Assembly (NCBI GenBank): GCA_030653695.1
Contig: JAURYY010000247.1
Coordinates: 1-45,947, forward strand
Length of the DNA stretch: 45,947 nucleotides
Direction of reading: 5' to 3'
Source: Paludibacter sp.
GTDB taxonomy: Bacteria > Bacteroidota > Bacteroidia > Bacteroidales > Paludibacteraceae
The notes under the pieces were generated by a model that was given only the letters and a program-made list of their open reading frames with translations, was not told the origin of the DNA and made no database searches. Shown here one piece after another: positions 7,850-16,345 of the stretch. Every line of letters begins with the position of its first letter. Within the stretch, counting starts at the first letter, position 1. The position numbers were made by a program, and so were the translations under genes.

Positions 7850-8326
7850 TTAATTTAATTTTTTATAGATAGCCGAACCTGCAATTGTTAAAGCAAGACC
7901 TATAAACAATGCATATATTGAGTATATTATCATATCGGTAAATCGTGCCCAGAAACCTTCGTTGTCAGTTCCTTCGTAACCGATAATTGATATTTTTTCG
8001 CCACTGCCCAAATACCAGCCTACTACAAACACCAGCGCAAAGATAATGAGCGGAATGAGCGTTTTAATTGCAGAAACAGGACTTGAAATAAGCGTTTTTA
8101 TAAAACCGTACAGCGTTAACAGAATTGTTATTGCAATTGTCAAGAAAACTAAAAAGTATGACCAATACAAGAGTGAGTCAGTAAATTTCGGTACAATCAA
8201 CGATTCTTCTCCTACGGAAATCGATTCTGCATTACCACCCAAATAGATCAGCGCAACCAATGCAACTGATACAACTCCAAGCAGCAAAACCGTTATGCCG
8301 GATATTTTTTCTATTATTTTAGACAT
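7850..8326 (-). CDS. Four-helix membrane protein of the exb cluster
   Basis: A 158-residue protein with four likely transmembrane helices at about residues 10-30, 53-75, 84-106 and 132-154. I recognise no catalytic motif. It sits between exbB and the two exbD genes with short spacers, the position where Bacteroidota genomes commonly have a conserved hypothetical membrane protein. It may be an accessory part of the TonB-energising motor; this is inferred from context only. Confidence 0.8.
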   Translation of the reverse strand: MSKIIEKISGITVLLLGVVSVALVALIYLGGNAESISVGEESLIVPKFTDSLLYWSYFLVFLTIAITILLTLYGFIKTLISSPVSAIKTLIPLIIFALVFVVGWYLGSGEKISIIGYEGTDNEGFWARFTDMIIYSIYALFIGLALTIAGSAIYKKLN

Positions 8327-8348
8327 ATTAATAGTATTTAAAATCGTA

Positions 8349-9155
8349 TTATTTTTTTGATTGTTTCACAATAATATCAAGCAAAGATATAGATGAATCT
8401 TCCATATCGTTTGTCATTCCTTCGATTAATGTAAGAATATAGTTAAAGAATACCTGCAAAATCATTGCAACAATAAGACCGAATACTGTAGTTAAAAGAG
8501 CTACTTTCATACCACCTGCTACTACGGTTGCCGAAATATCACCTACTTGTTGAATTTTGTCGAATGCCTGAATCATACCAATTACTGTACCCAAAAATCC
8601 TAAACTTGGAGAAATTGTAATGAACAATGAAATCCATGTCAGATTTTTTTCTAATAATCCAAGTTGAACTCCACCATAAGAGGCTACTGATTTTTCAACT
8701 ACATCAATACCTTCATCGTACCGACTTAACCCCTGATAGAAAATGGACGCCACAGGTCCGCGTGTATTGCGACAAACTTCTAAAGCTGCATTTACTCCGC
8801 CTTTTTCCCATTCTTCTTCAATACTGGTCAATAACTTTTTGGTGTTTGTAGCCGAAAGGCTCAAATACATAATACGTTCGATACACAGGGCTAAACCCAC
8901 GATCAAACAGAAAGCGATTGGTGCCATCCACCCTGCACCACCTTCAATAAATTTTTGTTTTAATCCTTTGTGCATACCGCCTTCTTCAGCTACTGCCGGA
9001 GGAGCCTCAGTTACTTGAGTTGAATCGGTTACGGCTGCCGAATCGGTTGTTGCTGTTACTTGAGCTTTTGCAGGAGCGTTTTGTGCTGCCACTTTCAAAG
9101 TGCTTCCAAAATTGAAAATCGCTAAGATTGATAAGATTGCAAATACCTTTTTCAT
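8349..9155 (-). CDS. exbB: MotA/TolQ/ExbB proton channel family protein
   Basis: A 268-residue protein. It has an N-terminal signal-like helix (residues 5-24), an Ala/Thr/Val-rich linker (30-60), and then the ExbB core with three membrane segments at about 78-98, 170-195 and 210-235. The conserved core appears as SPSLGFLGTVIGMIQAF and VAGGMKVALLTTVFGLIVA, which line the channel. With the ExbD proteins it forms the inner-membrane motor that powers TonB. The only tonB in this window is about 30 kb away at 39426. It is the first gene of the cluster exbB, membrane protein, exbD, exbD. Confidence 0.95.
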   Translation of the reverse strand: MKKVFAILSILAIFNFGSTLKVAAQNAPAKAQVTATTDSAAVTDSTQVTEAPPAVAEEGGMHKGLKQKFIEGGAGWMAPIAFCLIVGLALCIERIMYLSLSATNTKKLLTSIEEEWEKGGVNAALEVCRNTRGPVASIFYQGLSRYDEGIDVVEKSVASYGGVQLGLLEKNLTWISLFITISPSLGFLGTVIGMIQAFDKIQQVGDISATVVAGGMKVALLTTVFGLIVAMILQVFFNYILTLIEGMTNDMEDSSISLLDIIVKQSKK

Positions 9156-9229
9156 TTTACTTCTTTTTTAAATTTAATTTTTTGTTTTTATTTAATTTTT
9201 TATTCAATTCCCACATTATTAATTATTTG

Positions 9230-9319
9230 CGGAGAGGAAGAGATTCGAACTCTCGATACGATTCCACACCGTATATACGCTTTCCAGGCGTACCTCTTCA
9301 ACCACTCGAGCACCTCTCC
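9230..9319 (-). tRNA. tRNA-Ser (anticodon GGA)
   Basis: The minus strand folds as a class II tRNA of about 90 bases. The acceptor stem is GGAGAGG with CCTCTCC and discriminator G, the D arm begins CTCGAGTGGTTGAAGAG, and the anticodon stem TACGC/GCGTA encloses the loop CTGGAAA with anticodon GGA, which reads UCC/UCU. A long variable arm typical of serine tRNAs and a T arm with GTTCGAATC follow. The 3' CCA is not encoded. Confidence 0.97.
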
Positions 9320-9328
9320 CAATCGGGG

Positions 9329-9358
9329 CGAAGTTAAGAAAAAAAATAGGAAATACAA
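9329..9358 (-). promoter_or_regulatory. Promoter of tRNA-Ser
   Basis: On the minus strand TTG (9356-9358), 19 bases and TAACTTCG (9329-9336) resemble the Bacteroidota -33/-7 elements with one mismatch. Initiation about 7 bases on would give a very short leader before the mature tRNA end at 9319. Confidence 0.45.
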
Positions 9359-9408
9359 TATTTTAAAAAGATTTTGTAAAACAGTTTTTTTTATTTGGGC
9401 TTAATAAT

Positions 9409-10194
9409 TTAAAAATAACCATTTTTTGGGAGCTTATTAAAAATATTTAACGAATTAATAGTCGTCATTTTAACAATCTCACTTCCATTTATTTTATATA
9501 TTTCTGATAATTTTTTTATTATTAAATTCAAATATGCACTTTCATTTCTTTTTCCTCTGTGTGGCGATGGTGTTAAATAGGGTGCATCTGTTTCTAAAAC
9601 TATGTTTTTTATGTCAATTTGTTCAATTACTTCCGATAATCCTGAGTTTTTAAATGTAATTATGCCATTAATACCCAGCAAAAATCCCCCGAAACTTATT
9701 ATTTCGTTGGCATCATCGATATTGCCGGTAAAACTATGAAAAATTCCTCTCAAAGCACTTCTCTTGTAGGGTTGGAGCGATTGCATGGTTTCACGAAAAG
9801 AGTCGCGGACATGAATTATTACCGGTAAATTGTATTCTAATGCCCAGTCAATTTGTTGTCGAAAGCATACGATTTGTTCTTTCAAAAAAGTTTTATCCCA
9901 GTATAAATCGATGCCGATTTCGCCGATTGCAGCCCATTCTCTGCGTTCGAGTTCGTTTTTTATAATTGCTAATTCTGCTTGGTAATTTTCGTTTACGCTT
10001 GTAGGATGCAAACCTATCGATGCGTGGCAGAAACCCGGATATTCCGATTCGAGTGCTAACAGGCGTGGTAAGGACTCGCTGTCCACATTAGGTAAAATAA
10101 TGTGTTTTATGCCAATATCTTTTGCGCGCTGAATCGCTTGGGCTCGGTCGGCATCGAATTCGACTGCATAAATATGTGAGTGAGTATCTATCAT
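9409..10194 (-). CDS. TatD-family metal-dependent DNase
   Basis: A 261-residue TIM-barrel hydrolase of the TatD family, at the family's normal length. The metal ligands and signatures are visible in order: DTHSH at residues 3-7, the glutamate in AIGEIGID, IHVRDS, HSFTG, and ETDAPYLTP near residue 200. TatD proteins are cytoplasmic nucleases with 3'-5' exonuclease and AP-endonuclease-type activity linked to DNA repair and RNA turnover. It lies 91 bases after guaA on the same strand, across a short G/C-run repeat. TatD, YcfH and YjjV subtypes cannot be separated from sequence reading alone. Confidence 0.93.
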   Translation of the reverse strand: MIDTHSHIYAVEFDADRAQAIQRAKDIGIKHIILPNVDSESLPRLLALESEYPGFCHASIGLHPTSVNENYQAELAIIKNELERREWAAIGEIGIDLYWDKTFLKEQIVCFRQQIDWALEYNLPVIIHVRDSFRETMQSLQPYKRSALRGIFHSFTGNIDDANEIISFGGFLLGINGIITFKNSGLSEVIEQIDIKNIVLETDAPYLTPSPHRGKRNESAYLNLIIKKLSEIYKINGSEIVKMTTINSLNIFNKLPKNGYF

Positions 10195-10198
10195 TATG

Positions 10199-10224
10199 AC
10201 CCCTAACCCCTAAAGGGGGAATTT
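10199..10224. repeat. Intergenic CCCCTAA / GGGG element
   Basis: Two CCCCTAA-type units followed by AAAGGGGG can form a short hairpin (CCCC at 10207-10210 with GGGG). It resembles the G/C-run palindrome found inside ileS at 4007-4037 and may belong to the same dispersed repeat group. Confidence 0.45.
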
Positions 10225-10285
10225 AAGAAATAAGTAATTCGGAACACAAAACCTGAAACTTTGAAACCTGAAACTTCTTAAACTT

Positions 10286-11803
10286 TCATTCCCATTCGAT
10301 GGTTGCCGGTGGTTTGGAGCTGATGTCGTACACTACTCGGTTTACACCTTTCACTTTATTGATTATGTCATTCGATACTTTGGCTAAAAAATCGTAGGGA
10401 AGTTGTGCCCAGTCGGCTGTCATAGCATCGGTTGATGTTACAGCGCGCAATGCAATTACATTTTCGTAAGTCCGTTCATCGCCCATGACACCCACCGACT
10501 GAACAGGAAGTAAAATAGCGCCAGCCTGCCACACCACATCGTACAAATTCCATTCGCGCAGCGCATTGATAAAAATATCATCGGCTTCCTGTAGAATTTG
10601 GACTTTTTCGGGAGTTATATCGCTCAAAATACGTACAGCCAAGCCTGGTCCGGGAAATGGTTGCCGTTTTATCAAATGGTGCATCATACCCAATTCAGTT
10701 CCCACGCGGCGCACTTCGTCTTTGAAAAGCAGACGTAGCGGTTCGCAAAGTTTTAGATTCATTTTTTCGGGTAATCCACCCACATTGTGATGCGATTTTA
10801 TGGTTGTTCCGGTAATGGAGAGCGACTCGATAATGTCAGGATAAATGGTTCCCTGAGCCAGCCATTTTACATCTTTTATTTTGTTTGCTTCCTTTTCGAA
10901 AACATCAATAAAACCGGTGCCGATAATTTTTCGTTTTTTTTCGGGATCGGTAACATCTTTCAGTATTCCATAAAAATAATCTTTAGCGTTTACTCCAATT
11001 ACGTTCAAACCAAGATGTTCGTAATTTTTCATTACGGTCTCAAATTCGTTTTTTCGTAATAATCCGTGATCTACAAAAATGCAGGTCAGATTTTTGCCGA
11101 TGGCTTTGTTGAGTAAAACAGCTGCTACCGACGAATCGACACCGCCCGACAGGCCGAGCAGTACTTTGTCGTTACCCACTTGTTTTTTTAAACTATCAAC
11201 TGTGGTTTCGATAAACGAAGCCGGCGACCAGTCGCGCTTACAACCGCAAATATTAAGAAAATTTTCGAGCAACAAAACACCATCCACCGTATGAAAAACT
11301 TCGGGATGAAACTGTACGCCCCAGGTTTTTTCGCCATGAATGTGGTAGGCGGCTAATTCTAAATCGTCGGTGCTTGCAATTTTTTTAAAATCAACAGGAA
11401 TAATAGTGATTGAATCGCCGTGTGACATCCATATTTGTGAACCGGCATTTATGTTGTTAAATAATGGGTCATCGTTATCAACAAACGAGAGATTGGCACG
11501 TCCGTATTCACTTGTTCCTGCGGATTCAACTTTTCCGCCCGAACTATACGCCATAAATTGAGCACCATAACAAATGCCGAGTACCGGAAATTTCCCGCGA
11601 ATCGGACTTAAATCTGTTTTAAATGCAGCAGGATTGTAAACAGAGTAAGGACTTCCGGAAAGAATCACACCTTTTACATCGGCGGTTTGTTCAGGAAATT
11701 TATTGTAAGGCACTATTTCGCAATATACATTCAATTCGCGCAAGCGACGACCGATAAGTTGGGTAGTTTGAGAGCCGAAATCGAGGATAATTATTTTTTC
11801 CAT
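10286..11803 (-). CDS. guaA: GMP synthase (glutamine-hydrolysing)
   Basis: Converts XMP to GMP with glutamine-derived ammonia and ATP in purine synthesis. The start at 11803 ([12 protein letters not shown], 505 residues) agrees with the family; an in-frame ATG at 11842 adds 13 residues but lies at the -7 promoter box. The class I glutamine amidotransferase domain covers about residues 1-190, with the nucleophile in GICYGAQ and the partner residues in GVQFHPE. The ATP pyrophosphatase P-loop is LSGGVDSSV near residue 220, and the dimerisation domain at the end closes with the conserved KPPATIEWE. The gene is complete. It is preceded by a good promoter. Confidence 0.97.
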   Translation of the reverse strand: MEKIIILDFGSQTTQLIGRRLRELNVYCEIVPYNKFPEQTADVKGVILSGSPYSVYNPAAFKTDLSPIRGKFPVLGICYGAQFMAYSSGGKVESAGTSEYGRANLSFVDNDDPLFNNINAGSQIWMSHGDSITIIPVDFKKIASTDDLELAAYHIHGEKTWGVQFHPEVFHTVDGVLLLENFLNICGCKRDWSPASFIETTVDSLKKQVGNDKVLLGLSGGVDSSVAAVLLNKAIGKNLTCIFVDHGLLRKNEFETVMKNYEHLGLNVIGVNAKDYFYGILKDVTDPEKKRKIIGTGFIDVFEKEANKIKDVKWLAQGTIYPDIIESLSITGTTIKSHHNVGGLPEKMNLKLCEPLRLLFKDEVRRVGTELGMMHHLIKRQPFPGPGLAVRILSDITPEKVQILQEADDIFINALREWNLYDVVWQAGAILLPVQSVGVMGDERTYENVIALRAVTSTDAMTADWAQLPYDFLAKVSNDIINKVKGVNRVVYDISSKPPATIEWE

Positions 11804-11839
11804 TCTATATAAGTCCTTGTTTTGTGTCGATAAGTTGTG

Positions 11840-11870
11840 CAAAAGTAAATAAAATGTAAGTGTTATGCAA
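11840..11870 (-). promoter_or_regulatory. Promoter of guaA
   Basis: On the minus strand TTG (11868-11870), exactly 20 bases, then TACTTTTG (11840-11847), a full match to TAnnTTTG. The start of transcription would be near 11833, about 30 bases before the guaA ATG at 11803. Confidence 0.65.
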
Positions 11871-11885
11871 GTTTAAGTTGTGCTT

Positions 11886-13139
11886 TTATCTCAACAACAA
11901 TGAACTGTCGCCATAACTCAAAAACCTGAAATCCTTATCCAACGCATAGTCGTAAATTGTCTTCCAATTGCCATTTACAAAAGCCGAAACAAGCAGCATT
12001 AAGGTGCTTTTAGGTTGATGAAAATTCGTTATCATGCCGTTTACCACCCGAAATTTGTACCCTGGTTTAATCATAATTTTTGTATTGGCATGCAAAGTTG
12101 TTTGATTGTTTTTATTCAAATAATCAAGAATGTTTTGCAATGCATCAAAAGCCGAAATTTCAGTATTTGTTTCGTAAGGAGTCCACTGCGAAACATTAAA
12201 TGTTTCAACTTGTATATTAACTGTGTTCTCTCCATCTCTTTTGTATGGTTTTGTGGAAAGGTTTTCACCTATAAAATAAAGCGTTTCGAGGGTTCGCACC
12301 GAAGTTGTTCCAACAGCAATAATATTTCCGATTTTTTTTTGCAGATGTTCAATGGTGCTGCGGTGAACCGAAATAACTTCGCTATGCATTTGATGTAACG
12401 CAATATCGTTTTTTTTCACGGGTTGAAAAGTTCCTGCTCCAACGTGCAGCGTGAGTTCTGCAGTTTCGATATTTCTCAATTCGAGACTTTTAAAAACTTC
12501 GGACGTAAAATGCAATCCGGCTGTGGGAGCAGCTACCGAACCTTTTATTTTTGAATAAACGGTTTGATAAGTAGTCAGATCGCTTTCCTCTGTTTTGCGA
12601 TGCAGATATGGAGGTATAGGCAGTTCGCCTGCTTTTTCGAGTATTTCGGCAAAATGAATGTCTGCATTGTCCCACGTAAACCTTATTGTATGTGTGTTTT
12701 CTTCCGATTCAAGCAATTCGGCATTGAATGTAAAAGTATTATTGTCGATAATTAGCGTTCTGGAAAGAATACCTGTTTTCCATTTTTTCAGATTTCCTAC
12801 CATACATTTCCAAATACACTCGGTAGTAGCGCCCAGCGATAATGCATAATCCGAAGGCGTGAGCGGCTCTAAACAAAACACTTCGATATGCGATCCGGTG
12901 GTTTTCCGGAAAATTAAGCGAGCCTGAATGACTCGGGTGTTATTATACACCAATAAACAATTTTCGGGTAAATAGGATGCAATATTCGAAAAAACGGTCT
13001 CAGATATTGTTCCATCTTTGTAAATCAGTAATTTGGATGCATCCCGTTGGGTTAATGGGTATTTGGCTATTCGTTCATCGGGCAACGGATAATTGTAATC
13101 TTCGATGTAAATCGGAGTGTTTTCGGAGATAGTATTCAC
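11886..13139 (-). CDS. queA: S-adenosylmethionine:tRNA ribosyltransferase-isomerase-like
   Basis: QueA moves the ribosyl part of SAM onto preQ1 at the tRNA wobble position to make epoxyqueuosine. Family motifs are present: YPLPDERIAKYPL with RDASKLL near the start, LVYNNTRVIQARL, GSVAAPTAGLHFT, LHVGAGTFQPV, and FHQPKSTLMLLVSAF with YALDKDFRFLSYGDSSLL at the end. I start it at a GTG at 13139 (417 residues, beginning MNTISENTPIYI). An ATG at 13229 would lie upstream of a well-formed promoter (13169-13199) and add junk sequence. At about 417 residues it is longer than E. coli QueA (356) and matches the longer Bacteroidota type, so it may be a QueA-like paralog rather than the sole QueA. Confidence 0.9.
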   Translation of the reverse strand: MNTISENTPIYIEDYNYPLPDERIAKYPLTQRDASKLLIYKDGTISETVFSNIASYLPENCLLVYNNTRVIQARLIFRKTTGSHIEVFCLEPLTPSDYALSLGATTECIWKCMVGNLKKWKTGILSRTLIIDNNTFTFNAELLESEENTHTIRFTWDNADIHFAEILEKAGELPIPPYLHRKTEESDLTTYQTVYSKIKGSVAAPTAGLHFTSEVFKSLELRNIETAELTLHVGAGTFQPVKKNDIALHQMHSEVISVHRSTIEHLQKKIGNIIAVGTTSVRTLETLYFIGENLSTKPYKRDGENTVNIQVETFNVSQWTPYETNTEISAFDALQNILDYLNKNNQTTLHANTKIMIKPGYKFRVVNGMITNFHQPKSTLMLLVSAFVNGNWKTIYDYALDKDFRFLSYGDSSLLLR

Positions 13140-13168
13140 TATTGAAAATAATTTGTTGTATTTTTGTG

Positions 13169-13199
13169 CAAAAGTAGTAAATAGGAAACGAGTTGACAA
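13169..13199 (-). promoter_or_regulatory. Promoter of the queA-like gene
   Basis: On the minus strand TTG (13197-13199), 20 bases, then TACTTTTG (13169-13176), a full match to the Bacteroidota consensus. The same TACTTTTGCACAA string is found at the guaA promoter. It lies downstream of the ATG at 13229 and so supports the GTG start at 13139. Confidence 0.65.
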
Positions 13200-13226
13200 G
13201 TGGACAAGGAAACGAGTAGAATAGAA

Positions 13227-13246
13227 CAAGGGGGCATGCCCCCTTG
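13227..13246. repeat. 20-bp perfect palindrome 17 bp before a start codon
   Basis: CAAGGGGGCATGCCCCCTTG is its own reverse complement. It ends 17 bases before the ATG of the DUF2027-Smr gene. A near-identical palindrome with the same spacing lies at 43573-43592. Confidence 0.9.
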
Positions 13247-13263
13247 AAAAAGCAAAATAAAAT

Positions 13264-14343
13264 ATGATAAAAAAAGGTGATACTGTGCGTTTTCTGAACG
13301 CTGTAGGTGGCGGAGTTGTAACCCGCGTGGATGAAATAAAAAAAATGTTGTACGTTGAAGATGCCGATGGATTTGAGATTCCGGTGTTGGAAAAGGAATG
13401 TGTAATGGTTGGTGCTGTAAATAAAGAAACAAATTTTCCGAAAAGAGATTTCTCCTCAAAAACGGAACATACTGTTGCTGAAAAACAAATTGTAGAAGTT
13501 GATACAAAAAAACCGGAACAAGAAACCCGAAGTTACGAACAAATAATTGAAACCGTTGAAGGCGAAACTTTAAAGGCATTTCTGGCTTTTTTTCCGCAAG
13601 ATATTAAACAGTTACAAACAACTTCGTACGATTGTTATTTAGTAAACGACAGTAATTATTTTCTGTATTACAATATTATATATGGTGAAAATAATAACCG
13701 GAAGAGTTTATCTAACGGCTTAATTGAGCCCAATATGCAGGAAGAAATTACCCAAATATCAAAAGACGAGCTGAATTCATGGGAAAACTTGCGGGTACAA
13801 ATTATTCCTTTCAAAAAAAATAAAATTTATACGCCTCAAAATGTGCTGGATGTTCAACTTAAAATTAACGTTGTAAAGTTCTACAAGTTGCACAGTTTTA
13901 CCGAAAACGATTATTTCGACGATTTAGCAATGATAATTGATATAGTTTCGGAAAAGGAAAATCAAAAATTAGCCGATATTTCGCCCCTTGAAATTAAAAA
14001 CGCCATGTTGCACAAAGAAGAAATAAAGCGACCAAGAATTACTTTACGTCAGCAGGTACCCGATGTGATTGAAGTGGATCTGCACATCAACGAATTGGTT
14101 GATACTACAGCAGGTATGGGAAATGCAGATATGCTACAATTGCAGTTGACTAAATTTCATGCCGTACTCAACGAAAATAAATCGAGGAAGGGGCAAAAAA
14201 TAGTATTTATACATGGCAAAGGAGAAGGTGTGCTTCGCAATGAAATTGAAAAACTGCTTAAATCGCGTTATAAAACGTATTATTTTCAGGATGCTTCGTT
14301 CAGGGAATATGGATTTGGTGCTACAATGGTGACGATAAAGTAA
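13264..14343 (+). CDS. DUF2027 and Smr domain protein
   Basis: A 359-residue cytoplasmic protein. Residues 1-50 (KKGDTVRFLNAVGGGVVTRV) form a small barrel-like start, followed by the DUF2027 region to about residue 260 and a C-terminal Smr domain (about 270-358). The Smr signatures are VDLHI, the HGKGEG loop at VFIHGKGEGVLRNEI, and a final GATMVTIK strand. Smr domains bind or cut branched nucleic acids in MutS2, but in this family the substrate is unknown. It diverges from queA across 124 bases that contain a queA promoter and a perfect palindrome. No partner gene is evident in the same direction. Confidence 0.88.
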   Translation: MIKKGDTVRFLNAVGGGVVTRVDEIKKMLYVEDADGFEIPVLEKECVMVGAVNKETNFPKRDFSSKTEHTVAEKQIVEVDTKKPEQETRSYEQIIETVEGETLKAFLAFFPQDIKQLQTTSYDCYLVNDSNYFLYYNIIYGENNNRKSLSNGLIEPNMQEEITQISKDELNSWENLRVQIIPFKKNKIYTPQNVLDVQLKINVVKFYKLHSFTENDYFDDLAMIIDIVSEKENQKLADISPLEIKNAMLHKEEIKRPRITLRQQVPDVIEVDLHINELVDTTAGMGNADMLQLQLTKFHAVLNENKSRKGQKIVFIHGKGEGVLRNEIEKLLKSRYKTYYFQDASFREYGFGATMVTIK

Positions 14344-14408
14344 AAAATGCTGATAGGTGCATCGTTCCGTTTGTGAATTTGTCAGCCCTAAAAATCCCAT
14401 ACCTTTTT

Positions 14409-15941
14409 TTATGATGATAAGATGTTAATTTTATTATTCAGAATCTGACTGAATGATATATTCATGATTTTTGATTCTATCCAAGCTGCAAAATCAAAAA
14501 TCAGCAATAGCTGATTTTCGTATTTATTCATAGCAATATCTTTGAGTTGAAGATTGTTTTTATTCCACAATGTTGTTCGTTCTTTGGATGATAAGTGGTT
14601 TATGGGCTTGCTAATAAATTTCAGAAATATTTTCTCAATTTTCAAACTGCGTTCTGTAGATTTCAGTTGCCTTTTTACCGATCGAATTTCAGATTCTATC
14701 AAATCAAAATCTCCTATTTCATACAGAAGAACTATATAAATCAGCCTTATTGCTTTGAAGGCAGGCATCAAATAAATTTCTCTTTCGACATTTAGTATTT
14801 GATTTAAAGTTTTACGCGCAAGTGAAAATTGTCGTAATCCAATATTCACTATTGAAATGTAAAGCAAAATTTGGAGTTGACGGGACATTAACAACATATT
14901 TATTTTGTCAATTAAATCAACAGTAAATTGGTCAATAACTTTTTTACCAGCCTCAAAGCAACCTGTATCGATAAAGGGGACAAGCGTATATAAAAATATC
15001 ACTGATTTTACTTGCAAATTAAAATTAGTGGAAGTGCTTTTGATTTTTTTAAGTTGATCAATAAAATGAGGCATAGCGTTGTAGTTTCGTATCACACGTA
15101 AACTTTCAAGCACCCCTTCGATAGTATTCAGATAATAAATGGGTGGATTGCTCAATAAATGTTTGTTTTTTTCAAATATAGCATTTAATTCATAAAACGA
15201 ATTGAGAGCCGACTTATAATCGCCAACTGCTATAAGGTAGTTCGATTGAAAAAGCTTATGGGTTTTTTGTATTTCAAAATTATTGAACCCTGTGCTCGAC
15301 ACAATACTCATTTCGCTAACAACCAAATCGTTTAATGTTTGTTTCTGATTGTTGGAAGCGACAACTCCACTGTGTAACAACCTATGTTTTAATATTCCGT
15401 ACAAAAACGCATGTTCGTTTATTTTTCGAATTTTTTTTAACGAGTCGTTTATTTTATATTGTAAAGTAAGTAGTTCATTTTCGCTTGTGTCTGGAAAGTC
15501 TAAACCCAACAGAAAATCATGTTCAATTTTTTGGGCAATGTGTAAAACCATAAAATTTTCAAAAACGATCGCTTCATTCTGAATTTTTAAAAGCAACTCG
15601 AAACACTCACCATACAATGATTTTTCGAAAAGCACCTTTGCATGCATCAGTTGATTAAAAAGCGAAAAATAACTATCCTGATTTTTTCTTAATTCACTCA
15701 AAACGTTTAACAATATATCGTACAGATAACTTACTCCTGTATTGAAATTTGAATTTGGTCTTTTTCTTTGAAAAGTATTTTTTATATCGTTTAATGTTAA
15801 CGATTTATCAGACTCAATTATTTTATAAAGGATCGCATAATCTGTGCTTTTCCCACTTTTGAATAATCGTTGAGTTGTACTTTTTTGTTCAGACTTGCTA
15901 AGCGAATGTACAAGTGTAATTAATGATGAGAGTTTCGACAT
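14409..15941 (-). CDS. Large alpha-helical repeat protein of unknown function
   Basis: A 510-residue protein with no signal peptide or membrane segment. The first 90 residues (LVHSLSKSEQKSTTQRLFKSGK, then LYDILLNVLSELRK) follow a pattern I associate with a Bacteroidota family that starts with LSKSEKR-type helices and continues into TPR-like helical hairpins. The remainder is a run of amphipathic helices consistent with tetratricopeptide-type repeats. I recognise no DNA-binding or catalytic motif. It is divergent from the ribokinase gene across a 404-base gap, the position where many sugar-utilisation loci have their regulator, so a regulatory role in the neighbouring locus is possible but unproven. 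Confidence 0.75.
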   Translation of the reverse strand: MSKLSSLITLVHSLSKSEQKSTTQRLFKSGKSTDYAILYKIIESDKSLTLNDIKNTFQRKRPNSNFNTGVSYLYDILLNVLSELRKNQDSYFSLFNQLMHAKVLFEKSLYGECFELLLKIQNEAIVFENFMVLHIAQKIEHDFLLGLDFPDTSENELLTLQYKINDSLKKIRKINEHAFLYGILKHRLLHSGVVASNNQKQTLNDLVVSEMSIVSSTGFNNFEIQKTHKLFQSNYLIAVGDYKSALNSFYELNAIFEKNKHLLSNPPIYYLNTIEGVLESLRVIRNYNAMPHFIDQLKKIKSTSTNFNLQVKSVIFLYTLVPFIDTGCFEAGKKVIDQFTVDLIDKINMLLMSRQLQILLYISIVNIGLRQFSLARKTLNQILNVEREIYLMPAFKAIRLIYIVLLYEIGDFDLIESEIRSVKRQLKSTERSLKIEKIFLKFISKPINHLSSKERTTLWNKNNLQLKDIAMNKYENQLLLIFDFAAWIESKIMNISFSQILNNKINILSS

Positions 15942-15970
15942 TGATAGTTAAATTATAATAGTTACAAGTG

Positions 15971-15978
15971 CAAAAATA
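15971..15978 (-). promoter_or_regulatory. Possible -7 element of the helical-repeat gene
   Basis: The minus strand reads TATTTTTG, a full TAnnTTTG match 30 bases before the ATG at 15941. No convincing TTG is found at -33. Confidence 0.4.
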
Positions 15979-16129
15979 GCAATATTATTTGTAATTATGA
16001 TTTCGAGCAAGATTATTATTTTAATATCTTATTAATATCTTGGCATTTAATAAATATAAATATTGTAATCCGTTGATTTGAAATTATGAAATTGCAATAA
16101 TTATTGTTTTTTTAAATTTATTTTCTAAT

Positions 16130-16137
16130 TACCTTTG
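16130..16137 (+). promoter_or_regulatory. Possible -7 element of the ribose-type operon
   Basis: TACCTTTG matches TAnnTTTG fully. The nearest upstream TTG (16104-16106) is 23 bases away, a little too far, and is the end of the CAATAATTATTG palindrome, so an activator or repressor may act here. Confidence 0.4.
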
Positions 16138-16345
16138 TTATGTATTTGATGATTATTGCAACATTACCCGAATCGATTTATTATACACGACATACTTAAC
16201 ATACTCTTTGAATTTTGCAAAAAACTGATATACTGTGCTTTGTCGATGCTCTTGGCAATTAGATCTTTAATTATATTATGACTTTTTCAATTTTTTTTTA
16301 AATCTGGAAATATATCAAATCAACAAATTAATAAAACGGTAAACA

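Larger units (their letters stand above)
15942..16345. other. 404-base divergent regulatory gap upstream of the ribose locus
   Basis: No gene is visible in this AT-rich stretch. It contains a full -7 match for the leftward gene (15971-15978), a direct repeat of TTAATATCTT around 16019-16040, the perfect palindrome CAATAATTATTG at 16095-16106, and a full -7 match TACCTTTG at 16130-16137 for the rightward operon. The leader from there to the ribokinase ATG would be about 200 bases, long enough for post-transcriptional control, though I see no strong hairpin in it. Confidence 0.5.

Noticed and set aside
9128-9337. 69-residue plus-strand reading frame containing RRGRDSNSRYDSTP
   Set aside because: It is the translation of the strand opposite tRNA-Ser, a familiar false protein; the tRNA fold is clear.
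13100-13260. preQ1 riboswitch before the queA-like gene
   Set aside because: The leader from the mapped promoter to the GTG is only about 23 bases, too short for the aptamer.
13139-13579. 146-residue minus-strand reading frame rich in Leu, Phe and Gln
   Set aside because: It is antisense to the DUF2027-Smr gene and has the composition of a shadow frame; no motif or start signal supports it.
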